The notes under the pieces were generated by a model. The model worked only from the letters and a program-made list of their open reading frames with translations. It was not told the origin of the DNA and did not search any database. Both the position numbers and the translations under genes were made by a program. This document shows, piece after piece, positions 48,237 through 62,140 of a DNA stretch of 64,000 nucleotides (within the stretch, counting starts at the first letter, position 1; the number at the start of each line of letters is the position of its first letter). Source of the DNA: Imbricaverruca yamaguchii (lineage: Eukaryota > Arthropoda > Thecostraca > Neoverrucidae); contig JAOTOL010001545.1 of NCBI GenBank assembly GCA_034440575.1, forward strand, positions 1,291,501 to 1,355,500, in the 5' to 3' direction.

Positions 48237-48895
48237 TCGGGTAGAATGCTCGGGGCAATAAATAGGAATGTATCATACAGAAGTGAGGAAGTCATCAGGA
48301 AGCTTTACTGTGCATATGTCAGGCCACATTTGGAATACTGCATCCAAGCTTGGTCTTCTAGCTATGAAAAAGATTGTTGGCTTTTAGAGAGAGTACAAAA
48401 GAGGGCTACACAAATGGTTAATGGCATAAGCAACCTGGCATATGAGGAAAGATTGAAGAAATTGAATATGTTTTCACTTAGATATAGAAGGCTGAGAGGA
48501 GATCTCCTCGAGGTCTTTAAATTTGTCCATGGTCTGGAGAGGGGATATCTTGGGGAAATGTTTGAATTGAACAGAAATGATGCAATTAGAGGTCATAAAT
48601 TCAAAATTAAAGTTAACCACAGCAGAACAAGGTTAAGGCAGACTTTCTTCACCAACAGGGTAGTAGAACACTGTAACCAGCTGCCTGGAAACATTGTCAG
48701 TAGCAGCACATTTAACATCTTTAAAAACAGCATAGACAATCATTATAAGAAAGAGGGCTTGCTTTTCAGTATTACAGGGAGGGCTGATTGACATATTTGG
48801 TGGGCAACTGGTTCAGTGTACAGAGTGCGACCAATAAGGGCCCTTGTGGCTCATAGTTGCACTAATCTTTTATGTCTTTGTGTCTTTTATGTGTC
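48237..48895 (+). mobile_element. CR1-like non-LTR retrotransposon, 5'-truncated 3' end
   Basis: An uninterrupted 181-codon ORF (48246-48791) encodes the C-terminal part of a LINE reverse transcriptase. It shows MLGAINRN, LYCAYVRPHLEYCIQAW (the thumb/connection motif of CR1/L2/Rex-type elements), LLERVQKRATQMV, LRYRRLRGDLLEVFK and the terminal TFFTNRVVEHCNQLP..IV.S.TFN.FKN.ID. The finger and palm with the YxDD catalytic motif and the endonuclease domain are absent, as expected of 5' truncation. About 105 bp of 3' UTR follow and end in TCTTTTATGT direct repeats (48866-48895), typical of CR1-group 3' ends. The frame is intact, so the copy is young. It is not a functional gene on its own. Confidence 0.85.
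48246..48791 (+). CDS. Reverse transcriptase C-terminal fragment (CR1-like)
   Basis: The open frame of the element above. The ATG at 48246 is the first in frame, but homology (GRMLGAINRN) begins a few codons upstream, so the start is an artefact of truncation. The stop is TGA at 48789. In the complete protein this region follows the palm and supports template binding during target-primed reverse transcription. No active site is present. Confidence 0.8.
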   Translation: MLGAINRNVSYRSEEVIRKLYCAYVRPHLEYCIQAWSSSYEKDCWLLERVQKRATQMVNGISNLAYEERLKKLNMFSLRYRRLRGDLLEVFKFVHGLERGYLGEMFELNRNDAIRGHKFKIKVNHSRTRLRQTFFTNRVVEHCNQLPGNIVSSSTFNIFKNSIDNHYKKEGLLFSITGRAD

Positions 48896-48939
48896 GGTGC
48901 AGTTTTGCTGACATGCCGCCGAATGTGTGCACGTGCCGG

Positions 48940-49292
48940 GCCAAGCCAGCGTGAGTACAGCTCAAAGCCAGTGCGAATACAGCCCAACGGAGCCCAGGCC
49001 CAGCCAGAATACGTGCTTTTGCAAGAGCTGAGCTCAGCCAGCGTGCATACAGCCCAATGGGACCCAGGCCAGCCAGAATACGCCTGCGTCAGATTTAGCA
49101 ATACATGGACATGGCCCGACGGGGTGTGGGCCCAGACTGACACGTCCGCCAAGCAGGACCCAGGCCCAGCCCGAATATGCCTGCTTCAGACTCAGCTATG
49201 TGAACACAGGGCCCAGACTGACACATCCGCCAAGCAGGACCCAGGCCCAGCCCGAATATGTCTGCTCCAGACTCAGCTATACGAACACAAAC
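48940..49292. repeat. 81-bp tandem repeat plus diverged shorter copies
   Basis: Two near-identical 81-bp units (49131-49292) with landmarks GCCCAGACTGACACGTCCGC, CAAGCAGGACCCAGGCCCAG and CCGAATATGCCTGCTTCAGA. They are preceded by three to four shorter diverged copies around CCCAGGCCAGCCAGAATACG. The array lies immediately 3' of the CR1 fragment. Confidence 0.85.
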
Positions 49293-50599
49293 TACAGCAT
49301 TCTAGAAGAAGCTATCAGCTTTGCATTGGCGTGTGGTTTTCGTACTTTATATGAAATGGTTGCATGTCTGGTATGACAAGTTGATGTCGTCCACACAGCT
49401 TGTAACATACCAGGTAGCTAGGTTGCTTCTGTGTAAATACCTGTTTTGTTAGAGCTAATGACAGTCGCTTCGATATGAATAAGGTGGACATTTAAAAAAA
49501 AAACTTTTGAAGCTGATGTTGCTATTTTGTCTGATTATATTCCTTAGTAGTAGTTCTATTTCTTGTGGTGGCAGCTACTGTTCGACATCTGAACATTAGA
49601 TTTACCCTCCGCTGATGTCTTCCTTTCTAGATCCGATCAAGTATGTGTATTTACTCTCCACCGCATCACTGACTTAATCGTAACTACACATGAGTAACAT
49701 ATGCAACGAGGAATGCGAACCCGGCAACGAAACCCACTCAGCCTGGCCATGCTTACGTTCTGTCCTACGTACGTTTATCTCTACACTATTTGCTCACTCT
49801 CTTCCATCCCGTAGTCTCGAAATAGTCAGAGCTGGCTGCGGAGACGTCCAGATACCAAGTGAACGCGGCACAAATATACCACTGGAGATAAACGATCTAC
49901 AAAACGTGTTCGAATACACAGCCTGGACGTTCAAAACGTGTTCAGTGAGGCTACTAAGATAGTGAACAGCGCCGGTATATACGCACACATCAAATACGAA
50001 TAAATAATAAACTAAATAAATGGATACAATAAATGTGAAATATAATTCATAATAAATAATAAGTAATATATAAATAAACACATAAATGCCATGAAACCGA
50101 CCACTGTGGTGCGAAATCTAGTTCAAGTTGCTCAGCATAGCCAAAGCTGTCCTAATGTTACAATAAATATTCCCGATAGGTTCGGTGAGAACCAGTCACA
50201 TACAAGCGTGTGTCGTATTATTGTGGCGTCACAAGTTCAGTCAGCAACACGTCAAAGCTTAGACGCACAACGTCAAGTTATTGCAAGCGCAAAACAAACC
50301 GGGCCGAACAATGGCGCCGGCCGCCAGCCGCCCCCATCAGAATTCTGACGGCCGTGCGGGCCAGCGCCGGCGCCGGTGCAGCGCGCTCCACGGCCAGATT
50401 GGCCCGAAAACAAGGCCGGGATCAGCGCGCATGTGGCCCTATCAGCGCGCTGACCACATTCCGCCGCGGGCACTGGGAGCCCGCTCGGCGCGCCGGGCGC
50501 CCGTCTGCTCCTCTCCGGTGCCAAGTGGTGTTCCTCTCCTGAGGCTGCCATGGGGCGGCAGGAGACCGATGGATTATAGTGAGGCACATGTGGTGTCGC
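49293..50599. other. Unique region, AT-rich then GC-rich
   Basis: AT-rich to ~50.1 kb, GC-rich to 50.6 kb. ORFs at 50.27-50.64 kb on both strands have no recognisable domain. CTCTCCTGAG near 50540 and ACACG|GTGAGATG near 50630 could frame a short exon from which the adjacent array grew, by analogy with the 44.8-kb exon, but I recognise no protein in it. Confidence 0.35.
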
Positions 50600-53380
50600 G
50601 GCCAGCTGCGGTCAGGTGGGACACGGTGAGATGTTAGAGTCAGAGAGGCCAGCTGCGGTCAGGTGGGACACGGTGTTAGAGTCAGAGACGCCAGCTGCGG
50701 TCAGGTGGGACACGGTGACATGACTTAGAGTCAGAGAGGCCAGCTGTGGTCAGGTGGGACACGGTGTTAGAGTCAGAGAGGCCAGCTGTGGTCAGGTGGG
50801 ACACGGTGAGGTGACTTAGAGTCAGGAGAGGCCAGCTGTGGTCAGGTGGGACACGGTGTTAGAGTCAGAGAGGCCAGCTGTGGTCAGGTGGGACACGGTG
50901 ATTAGAGTCAGAGAGGCCAGCTGCGGTCAGGTGGGACACGGTGTTTAGAGTCAGAGAGGCCAGCTGCGGTCAGGTGGGACACGGTGACATGACTTAGAGT
51001 CAGAGAGGCCAGCTGTGGTCAGGTGGGACACGGTGTTAGAGTCAGAGAGGCCAGCTGTGGTCAGGTGGGACACGGTGAATGACTTAGAGTCAGAGAGGCC
51101 AGCTGCGGTCAGGTGGGACACGGTGACATGACTTAGAGTCAGAGAGGCCAGCTTGGTCAGGGTCACGGTGTGATAGAGTCAGAAGGCAAGAGGCCAGCTG
51201 TGGTCAGGTGGGACACGGTGAATGACTTAGAGTCAGAGAGGCCAGCTGTGGTCAGGTGGGACACGGTGACGTGACTTAGAGTCAGAGAGGCCAGCTGTGG
51301 TCAGGTGGGACACGGTGTTAGAGTCAGAGAGGCCAGCTGTGGTCAGGTGGGACACGGTGTTAGAGGCACTCGGTAGGTGGGACAGGTGTTAGAGTCAGAG
51401 AGGCCAGCTGCGGTCAGGTGGGACACGGTGACATGACTTAGAGTCAGAGAGGCCAGCTGCGGTCAGGTGGGACACGGTGTTAGAGTCAGAGAGGCCAGCT
51501 GTGGTCAGGTGGGACACGGTGATTAGAGTCAGAGAGGCCAGCTGCGGTCAGGTGGGACACGGTGACATGACTTAGAGTCAGGGAGGCCAGCTGTGGTCAG
51601 GTGGGACACGGTGTTAGAGTCAGAGAGGCCAGCTGCGGTCAGGTGGGACACGGTGACATGACTTAGAGTCAGAGAGGCCAGCTGTGGTCAGGTGGGACAC
51701 GGCGACATGACTTAGAGTCAGAGAGGCCAGCTGCGGTCAGGTGGGACACGGTATGACTTAGAGTCAGAGAGGCCAGCTGTGGTCAGGTGGGACACGGTGA
51801 ATGACTTAGAGTCAGAGAGGCCAGCTGTGGTCAGGTGGGACACGGCGAGATGACTTAGAGTCAGAGAGGCCAGCTGCGGTCAGGTGGGACACGGTGTGAC
51901 TTAGAGTCAGAGAGGCCAGCTGTGGTCAGGTGGGACACGGTGAATCTTAGAGTCAGAGAGGCCAGCTGTGGTCAGGTGGGACACGGTGTTAGAGTCAGAG
52001 AGGCCAGCTGTGGTCAGGTGGGACACGGTGTTAGAGTCAGAGAGGCCAGCTGCGGTCAGGTGGGACACGGTGAATACTTAGAGTCAGAGAGGCCAGCTGC
52101 GGTCAGGTGGGACACGGTGACATGACTTAGAGTCAGAGAGGCCAGCTGCGGTCAGGTGGGACACGGTGAATATTAGAGTCAGAGAGGCCAGCTGTGGTCA
52201 GGTGGGACACGGTGATTAGAGTCAGAGAGGCCAGCTGCGGTCAGGTGGGACACGGTGACATGACTTAGAGTCAGGAGGCCAGCTGTGGTCAGGTGGGACA
52301 CGGTGTTAGAGTCAGAGAGGCCAGCTGCGGTCAGGTGGGACACGGTGAGATGACTTAGAGTCAGAGAGGCCAGCTGTGGTCAGGTGGGACACGGTGAGAT
52401 GACTTAGAGTCAGAGAGGCCAGCTGCGGTCAGGTGGGACACGGTGTTAGAGTCAGAGAGGCCAGCTGTGGTCAGGTGGGACACGGTGACATGACTTAGAG
52501 TCAGAGAGGCCAGCTGTGGTCAGGTGGGACGTGGTGACTTAGAGTCAGAGAGGCCAGCTGCGGTCAGGTGGGACACGGTGTTAGAGTCAGAGAGGCCAGC
52601 TGTGGTCAGGTGGGACACGGTGACATGACTTAGAGTCAGAGAGGCCAGCTGTGGTCAGGTGGGACACGGTGACATGACTTAGAGTCAGAGAGGCCAGCTG
52701 CGGTCAGGTGGGACACGGTGACATGACTTAGAGTCAGAGAGGCCAGCTGCGGTCAGGTGGGACACGGTGACATGACTTAGAGTCAGAGAGGCCAGCTGCG
52801 GTCAGGTGGGACACGGTGACATGACTTAGAGTCAGAGAGGCCAGCTGCGGTCAGGTGGGACACGGTGAATGATTAGAGTCAGAGAGGCCAGCTGTGGTCA
52901 GGTGGGACACGGTGAATTATTAGAGTCAGAGAGGCCAGCTGTGGTCAGGTGGGACACGGTGACATGACTTAGAGTCAGAGAGGCCAGCTGTGGTCAGGTG
53001 GGACACGGTGAATTACTTAGAGTCAGAGAGGCCAGCTGCGGTCAGGTGGGACACGGTGTTAGAGTCGGAGAGGCCATCTGCGGTCAGGTGGGACATGGTG
53101 TTACAGTCAGAGACGCCAGCTGCGGTCAGGTGGGACATGGTGTTACAGTCAGAGAGGACATCTGCGGTCAGGTGGGACACGGTGAGATGACTTAGAGTCA
53201 GAGAGGCCAGCTGTGGTCAGGTGGGACACGGTGAGATGACTTAGAGTCAGAGAGGCCAGCTGCGGTCAGGTGGGACACGGTGAGATGACTTAGAGTCAGA
53301 GAGGCCAGCTGCGGTCAGGTGGGACACGGTGAGATGACTTAGAGTCAGATAGGTCAACGGCAGTCAGGTGGGACACGGCG
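50600..53380. repeat. Minisatellite with 42-51-bp units, roughly 55-60 copies
   Basis: The unit core is TTAGAGTCAGAGAGGCCAGC, TG(C/T)GGTCAGGTGGGACACGG, TG, with an optional ACATGAC/AGATGAC/AATGAC spacer giving long and short forms that alternate. The C/T polymorphism and spacer length form mixed patterns, indicating unequal exchange. Each unit contains CAGCTG and CAGGTG E-box hexamers. A few scrambled units occur near 51150-51190 and 51360-51390. In the last copies (53050-53170) the unit changes to GGACATCTGCGG and ATGGTGTTACAG variants. Confidence 0.95.
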
Positions 53381-53640
53381 AGCTGGGACCAGACTGGACC
53401 CTGTTCAGTGAGCTGGGCCAGACGGGACGCTGTTCAGTGAGCTAGGGCCAGACGGGACGCTGTTCAGTGAGCTAGGGCCAGACGGGACGCTGTTCAGTGA
53501 GCTGGGCCAGACGGAACGCTGTTCAGTGAGCTAGGGCCAGACGGGACGCTGTTCAGTGAGCTAGGGCCAGACGGGACGCTGTTCAGTGAGCTAGGGCCAG
53601 ACGGAGCGCCATTCAGTGAGCTAGGGCCAGACGGGAAGTT
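53381..53640. repeat. 29/30-bp minisatellite, about 9 copies
   Basis: Unit GCTGTTCAGTGAGCTAGGGC followed by CAGACGGGAC; copies differ by GCTAGGG/GCTGGG. It abuts the previous array directly. Confidence 0.93.
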
Positions 53641-54189
53641 TCGTACTGAGCTGAGTGCATGGGTGACGATGGCGTGCGCCTCTCATCACCTGCGGTCGAA
53701 CGAACTCGAACTAGCCTGAGCCCAGTCCGGCTCAACAGGCGTGCAGTTCAGACTTCTGACTGAGGTAGACTGTGTCGTGGAGCACAGAGACTCAGAACAC
53801 AGAGGCGACGCCGGCCGTGCTCGGTTTGTGTGCCGTACGGCCGACGAGGCGACTGCACCTCAAGTGGCACGGGGCGTGACTGTGCAGGTCGGCCGGCAAA
53901 TCTGGCGCCGCGCGCCACCGTCGCAGACTGCGGGACGACCTCGTGTTTAACGTCTGAGACCGAGCACGGCTGCCTTGTCAATACCCGCACCTCGCTCGGA
54001 CATCGGCCCGCCAGATGGAAAACTGCGCCGGTCACATTCAGCAGCGAAAGCGATTTGTCGCTGTCTGTTATTGGCCGATTGGCTGCCAACGGACAAGCAA
54101 CAACATGGGTCGTCTCGTTCCGGGTTGGAAGCCGCTCGGGCTTCGGGGGAGGATGCCACCGCCGGACCGTGCTGGGTTAATGGTAAACG
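53641..54189. other. Unique GC-rich spacer
   Basis: About 550 bp between two large arrays. Long overlapping ORFs exist on both strands (53748-54193) but I recognise no domain. Confidence 0.4.
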
Positions 54190-55498
54190 GTGAGACGGCG
54201 TGGTGGGGATTGTGAGGCCATGAAGTTAACTGTGAGACGGTGGGACAGTGAAGATCACTGTGAGACGGTGGGACAGTGAAGTTAACTGTGAGACGGTGGG
54301 ACAGTGAAGTTAACTGTGAGACGGTGGGACAGTGAAGTTAACTGTGAGACGGCGGGACAGTGAAGTTAACTGTGAGACGGTGGGACAGTGAAGATAACTG
54401 TGAGACGGTGGGACAGTGAAGTTAACTGTGAGACGGTGGGACAGTGAAGTTAACTGTGAGACGGTGGGACAGTGAAGTTAACTGTGAGACGGTGGGACAG
54501 TGAAGTTAACTGTGAGACGGCGGGACAGTGAAGTTAACTGTGAGACGGTGGGACAGTGAAGTTAACTGTGAGACGGTGGGACAGTGAAGTTAACTGTGAG
54601 ACGGTGGGACAGTGAAGATAACTGTGAGACGGTGGGACAGTGAAGATAACTGTGAGACGGTGGGACAGTGAAGATAACTGTGAGACGGCGGGACAGTGAA
54701 GATAACTGTAAGAGTGGGACAGTGAGTTAACTGTGAGACGGCGGGACAGTGAAGTTAACTGTGAGACGGTGGGACAGTGAAGATAACTGTGAGACGGTGG
54801 GACAGTGAAGTTAACTGTGAGACGGTGGGACAGTGAAGATAACTGTGAGACGGTGGGACAGTGAAGATAACTGTGAGACGGTGGGACAGTGAAGATAACT
54901 GTGAGACGGTGGGACAGTGAAGTTAACTGTGAGACGGCGGGACAGTGAAGATAACTGTGAGACGGCGGGACAGTGAAATTAACTGTGAGACGGCGGGACA
55001 GTGAAGATAACTGTGAGATGGTGGGACAGTGAAGTTAACTGTGAGACGGTGGGACAGTGAAAATAACTGTGAGACGGCGGGACAGTGAAGTTAACTGTGA
55101 GACGGCGAGACAGTGAAGATAACTGTGAGACGGTGGGACAGTGAAGTTAACTGTGAGACGGTGGGACAGTGAAGATAACTGTGAGACAGTGGGACAGTGA
55201 AGTTAACTGTGAGACGGTGGGACAGTGAAGATAACTGAGACGGTGGGACAGTGAAGATAACTGTGAGACGGTGGGACAGTGAAGATAACTGAGACGATGG
55301 GACAGTGAAGATAACTGTGAGACGGTGGGTCAGTGAAGTTAACTGTGAGACGGCGAGACAGTGAAGTGAACTGTGAGACGGCGGGACAGTGAAGATAACT
55401 GTGAGACGGTGGGACAGTGAAGTTAACTGTGAGACGGTGGGACAGTGAAGTTAACTGTGAGACGGCGGGACAGTGAAGTGAACAGTGAAGTGAAGTTC
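54190..55498. repeat. 28-bp minisatellite, about 46 copies
   Basis: Unit GTTAACTGTGAGACGGTGGG then ACAGTGAA (28 bp), with GTTAAC/GATAAC and GGTGGG/GGCGGG variants arranged in runs. A few copies have lost GT (GATAACTGAGACG near 55230 and 55290). The GGTGGGACA core is shared with the 50.6-53.4-kb unit, suggesting related ancestry. Confidence 0.96.
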
Positions 55499-55930
55499 AG
55501 ATGGCCAGATTGTCAAACGGTCAGGGATACGGCTGGGGGTACGGCTAGGGGTACGGCCAGGGGTACGGCCAGGGGTACGGCCAGGGATATGGTCATGGAT
55601 ACGGTCAGGTGAGACGATTAAGTGAGACGATCAGGTGAGACGGTCAGCTGAGACGGTCAAGTGAGACGGTCAAGTGAGACGGTCAGCTGAGACGGTCAAG
55701 TGAGACGGTCAAGTGAGACGGCCAGATTAGACGGTCAGATCAGACGGTCAGATCAGACGGTCAGATCAGACGGTCAGTTCAGACAGGATAGGGATGAGCC
55801 GGCCAGGTGAGACGGTCAGATCAGACGGTCAGTTCAGACAGTATAGGGATGAGACGGTCAGATCAGACGGTCAGATCAGACGGTCAGATCAGACGGTCAG
55901 TTCAGACAGGATAGGGATGAGCCGGCTCGT
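55499..55930. repeat. Short GACGGTCAG-type repeats (12- and ~14-bp periods)
   Basis: First a 12-bp GGGTACGGCCAG repeat (55530-55605), then ~14-bp GAGACGGTCAAGT/CAGACGGTCAGAT repeats to 55930, including two long direct copies of the AGATCAGACGGTCAGTTCAG, ACAG.ATAGGGATGAG block (55800-55925). Confidence 0.88.
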
Positions 55931-57444
55931 CAGACGTTCAGGGTCGCAGTCAGCCGGACGGCACGACTTCAGACGTGCCGCATTGTCTGATTAGCTGGCC
56001 AGACTGAGGCGATTATCCCGATGAATTCGGCATCCTTCCTGGGCGCGGCCTTCTGCCCGGTATGTGGCATGCCAATCAGATTGCTTAATCTCTATTTAGT
56101 GTAGTTGGAGCCAATAACGCCGGTGCTGACACTAAGCACATAAATGCAATCCGTCAGTGCCTCTTAGTACTCAGCAATAGCTTGCGGGTCCGCCACTCCT
56201 GGCTGACACCAACGCAAGGAACCCCAGATAGCTTGGACTCGTGATTCTTAGCCTGGGCGAGTCTTCCTCTGGAAGCGACAACTGTCTGCCTGAAAAGCAG
56301 GATAAAGCCAAACGAAGACCGAGGGAAAAACAGTTCGCAATGCGGAACGGAGACTGATGCACGTCCTACGGGTGAAAAAAGCACAATGAAAAAGTCTAGG
56401 ACCGCCGACTAGGGTAAGCCTGCACCACGTCGACACAACCGGAAGTGCAATCACCTTCGGCTCACCGCTGGCCGGAAGGCCCCCCTCGCCTGCAGTCGCC
56501 TCTGACAATGGGTCGGCGGCGGCGGCCGTTAGACCGGCCGGCATCGGGAGCGGAACAGTGGCGGCCGCGGCGTGGCCCGTCTGCCGGTGTCGACCTCATC
56601 ACATGGCCAGTCACGCAGCGAGCCGCGCTGCGCCCGCCCGCCGGCCGGCGGCCCGCCGCCGACTTCCGGCCGACCGCCCGGCAACACGCCGCCGGCCGGC
56701 GACGGACGAGTCCACGTGGCTCGGCCGCGCCGCGCGCCGCCCAAATTTGGCGCGCCCTGCGCGCGCCGCGCGAACGGCTGCTCTCGCGCGCCGTCTGGCC
56801 TCGCGAAATGAGTGGCTGCCTGGCGGTGCTGTCGGGCGAAGATGAGCCGCCTTCCCGTAAGGATTTGCATGGCGTAAAACGGTTACGCCGAGGAGCCATC
56901 TTACGTAGATGAGCCAGTTTGCCGAGCAATCCATGACGTAAAACGGCTATCTAGAGGTATGACGACCGTAGACGAGGCGAGTCGCAAAACGCCGTGCTGA
57001 TCTGACACACAACCCTGCATGAAAGCATACTCTCTTTGACCCGTTACAAACAATTAACACGCGGTAGCCAACGTGATAGGCGATGTGGACAATTTCTTCC
57101 TTGTCCACACGCTGAAGACCCCTTGGTGTTCTTCGACATGAGTGCGTCAATGCCGGAACTCTTGCAAAACCAACTTTCTCGTTTACCCTCCCCACCGAAC
57201 TACAAATTATCTTGCGGAGGAGCAAAGTAAGACTAAAAGCGATAGGCATCAGGGAGATGTCCTCCGCTCCGTACCCAACTTCAGAACCTCAACGTCACAT
57301 GCACTATAACTTAGGACTTCCTCAACATAAATGTGCACTTACCTTAGACTTACTTGCAAAGCCCACTCCCATTAAAAGGAGCTCAAATTACCTCTATGGT
57401 CCGGCACGCATCTAAGCTCACTCCTCCTCCTCCCCCACCTCCCC
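55931..57444. other. Unique region, GC-rich centre
   Basis: 56.4-56.9 kb is very GC-rich, giving overlapping ORFs on both strands (up to 155 codons) without recognisable domains. It could be a CpG-rich regulatory region. No gene supported. Confidence 0.4.
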
Positions 57445-57515
57445 GGGAGCGGTCGGTGTTCGCGCGCTATCTGGATGGATCTGGCGGGAGCGGTCGGTGT
57501 TCGCGCGCTACCTGA
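57445..57515. repeat. 41-bp tandem duplication
   Basis: GGGAGCGGTCGGTGTTCGCG followed by CGCTA occurs at 57445 and again at 57486, 41 bp apart; two copies. Confidence 0.85.
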
Positions 57516-60420
<2,905 letters not shown>

Positions 60421-60550
60421 GGGGTGTGTGACGGGTGTGTGTGTGACGGGTGTGTGACGGGTGTGTGTGTGACGGGTGTGTGACGGGTGTATGATGGGTG
60501 TGTGGCGGGTGTGTGGCGGGTGTGTGACGGGTGTGTGACGGGTGTGTGAA
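60421..60550. repeat. G-rich 11-bp repeat (GTGTGTGACGG)
   Basis: About a dozen copies of GGGTGTGTGAC with GTGTGTGTGACGGG, TGGCGGG and TGATGGG variants. GGG runs every ~11 bp on the plus strand could form quadruplexes with long loops. Minus-strand ORFs (SHTRHTPVTH) are artefacts. Confidence 0.93.
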
Positions 60551-61086
60551 GGGTTACCGGATTGGTAGGACAGGAACAGGAGCAGTATGCAAGTGTTGGG
60601 AAACACTTCATCATTCCTGCCCTCGGCTCCTCGTTTCAGCGCCTATTGCTTTATGTTGAATAAATCTGAGGCAGCAGCCACACTGCCATGACTTTGCATC
60701 CAGATGAGCCGCAACACCGTCGCATCTTGTCAGATCTAGATGACATCCAATGTACCGGCAACGGCCATGTCACATTATGCTGATGCATCCCAACAGTAAG
60801 ATGCGATGCAGAACATTGGCCAGCCTGTAGACCACGGTGAGTCAGGGATGTCAAAGCACGCCGGATAAAGCCACATAATGCTCGGATAGCCTACGGCAGC
60901 CACTCCACGACAATCCGCTACAAACTACATTTGGGCGAAGGAAAATCAAATCCGCCCCATCTAAAGTAATAAATCTCAGGTATTGCGGCCAGGGTCATCA
61001 AGGCAACCGTTGCGCTGATGCAGATCAGCGGGAGGAACTTGGTACAGCTGACGTCACATGTGGCACTGGCAGGTCACCTGCGACGG
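60551..61086. other. Unique spacer
   Basis: No array or supported gene. Confidence 0.45.
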
Positions 61087-61445
61087 CACCCTCATCAGCT
61101 GCTGTGACAGTGTGCCCTCGTCAGCAGCTGTGGCAGTGTGCCCTCGCCACCAGCTGTGACAGTGCCCTCGTCACCAGCTGTGACAGTGTGCCCTCGTCAG
61201 CAGCTGTGGCAGTGTGCCTTCGTCAGCTGCTGTGGCAGTGTGCCCTCGCCACCAGCTGTGACAGTGTGCCCTCGTCAGCAGCTGTGACAGTGTGCCCTCA
61301 TCAGCAGCTGTGACAGTGTGCCTTCGTCAGCTGCTGTGGCAGTGTGCCCTCGTCAGCAGCTGTGACAGTGTGCCCTCGTCAGCAGCTGTGACAGTGTGCC
61401 CTCATCAGCTGCTGTGACAGTGTGCCCTCGTCAGCTGCTACAACG
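61087..61445. repeat. 28-bp minisatellite, about 13 copies
   Basis: Unit GTGTGCCCTCGTCAGCAGCT followed by GTGACAGT, with CATCAGC/CGCCACC and GACAG/GGCAG variants. Each unit carries CAGCTG. Confidence 0.94.
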
Positions 61446-61716
61446 ACGCCCTCATCAGCTGCTATAACGGTGTGCTCGCCAGGAGCTGTGACAGTGCCCT
61501 CGTCAGCTGCTATAACGATGTGCTCGCCAGGAGCTGTGGCAGTGCCCTCGTCAGCTGCTATAACGGTGTGCTCGCCAGGAGCTGTGGCAGTGCCCTCGTC
61601 AGCTGCTATAACGGTGTGCTCGCCAGAAGCTGTGACAGTGCCCTCGTCAGCTGCTATAACGATGTGCTCGCCAGGAGCTGTGGCAGTGCCCTCGTCAGCT
61701 GCTATAGCGGTGTGCT
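61446..61716. repeat. 48-bp compound repeat derived from the 28-bp unit
   Basis: Unit GCCCTCGTCAGCTGCTATAA, CGGTGTGCTCGCCAGGAGCT, GTGGCAGT (48 bp), about 5.5 copies. The ends (GCCCTCGTCAGC and AGCTGTG(A/G)CAGT) are the 28-bp unit; the middle is a diverged second unit, so a dimer has become the new amplified unit. 48 is a multiple of 3, producing VPSSAAITVCSPGAV and inverse ORFs. Confidence 0.92.
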
Positions 61717-61877
61717 CGTCGGCCTCTGACCGCCCCCCCCGTCCCCGTAAGCAACAGCGGCTGACCCACTGGCGCAAGATGGTCTCGATGGTGGCGTTTA
61801 TGTTCGGCGTCAGCACGAGTATCAAACGTCAGCCGAGGTCACACATCGCCAAACGCAAACAACCGCCCGTGGGCAAA
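61717..61877. other. Unique interval between arrays, weakly coding-like
   Basis: The plus frame reads HWRKMVSMVAFMFGVSTSI and the opposite strand reads LVLTPNINATIETILRQWV. Either could be a short exon, but no splice sites or domain could be established. Confidence 0.3.
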
Positions 61878-62140
61878 CATGGCACCCAGTGCCTCAGCAG
61901 TGTACGGCAGGAGCGGAACCCGCTGCTGGGAGGGGGGAGGGTAGACATGGCACCCAGTGCCTCACCAGTGTACGGTCAGGAGCGGGACCCGCTGCTGGTG
62001 GGGGGGTAGACATGGCACCCAGTGCCTCACCAGTGTACGGTCAGGAGCGGGACCCGCTGCTGGGGGGGGGGTAGACATGGCACCCAGTGCCTCAGCAGTG
62101 TACGGTCGGAGCGGGACCCACTGCTGGGGGGAGGGGAGCA
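61878..62140. repeat. ~65-bp tandem repeat, 4 copies
   Basis: Unit ACATGGCACCCAGTGCCTCA, CCAGTGTACGGTCAGGAGCG, GGACCCGCTGCTGG plus a variable G8-G10 run ending GTAG. Copy lengths differ mainly in the G run. The first and last copies are diverged. Confidence 0.9.

Noticed and set aside
60421..60550. Telomere-like repeat
   Set aside because: The GGGTGTGTGAC unit differs from known animal telomere repeats and the tract is short and internal.
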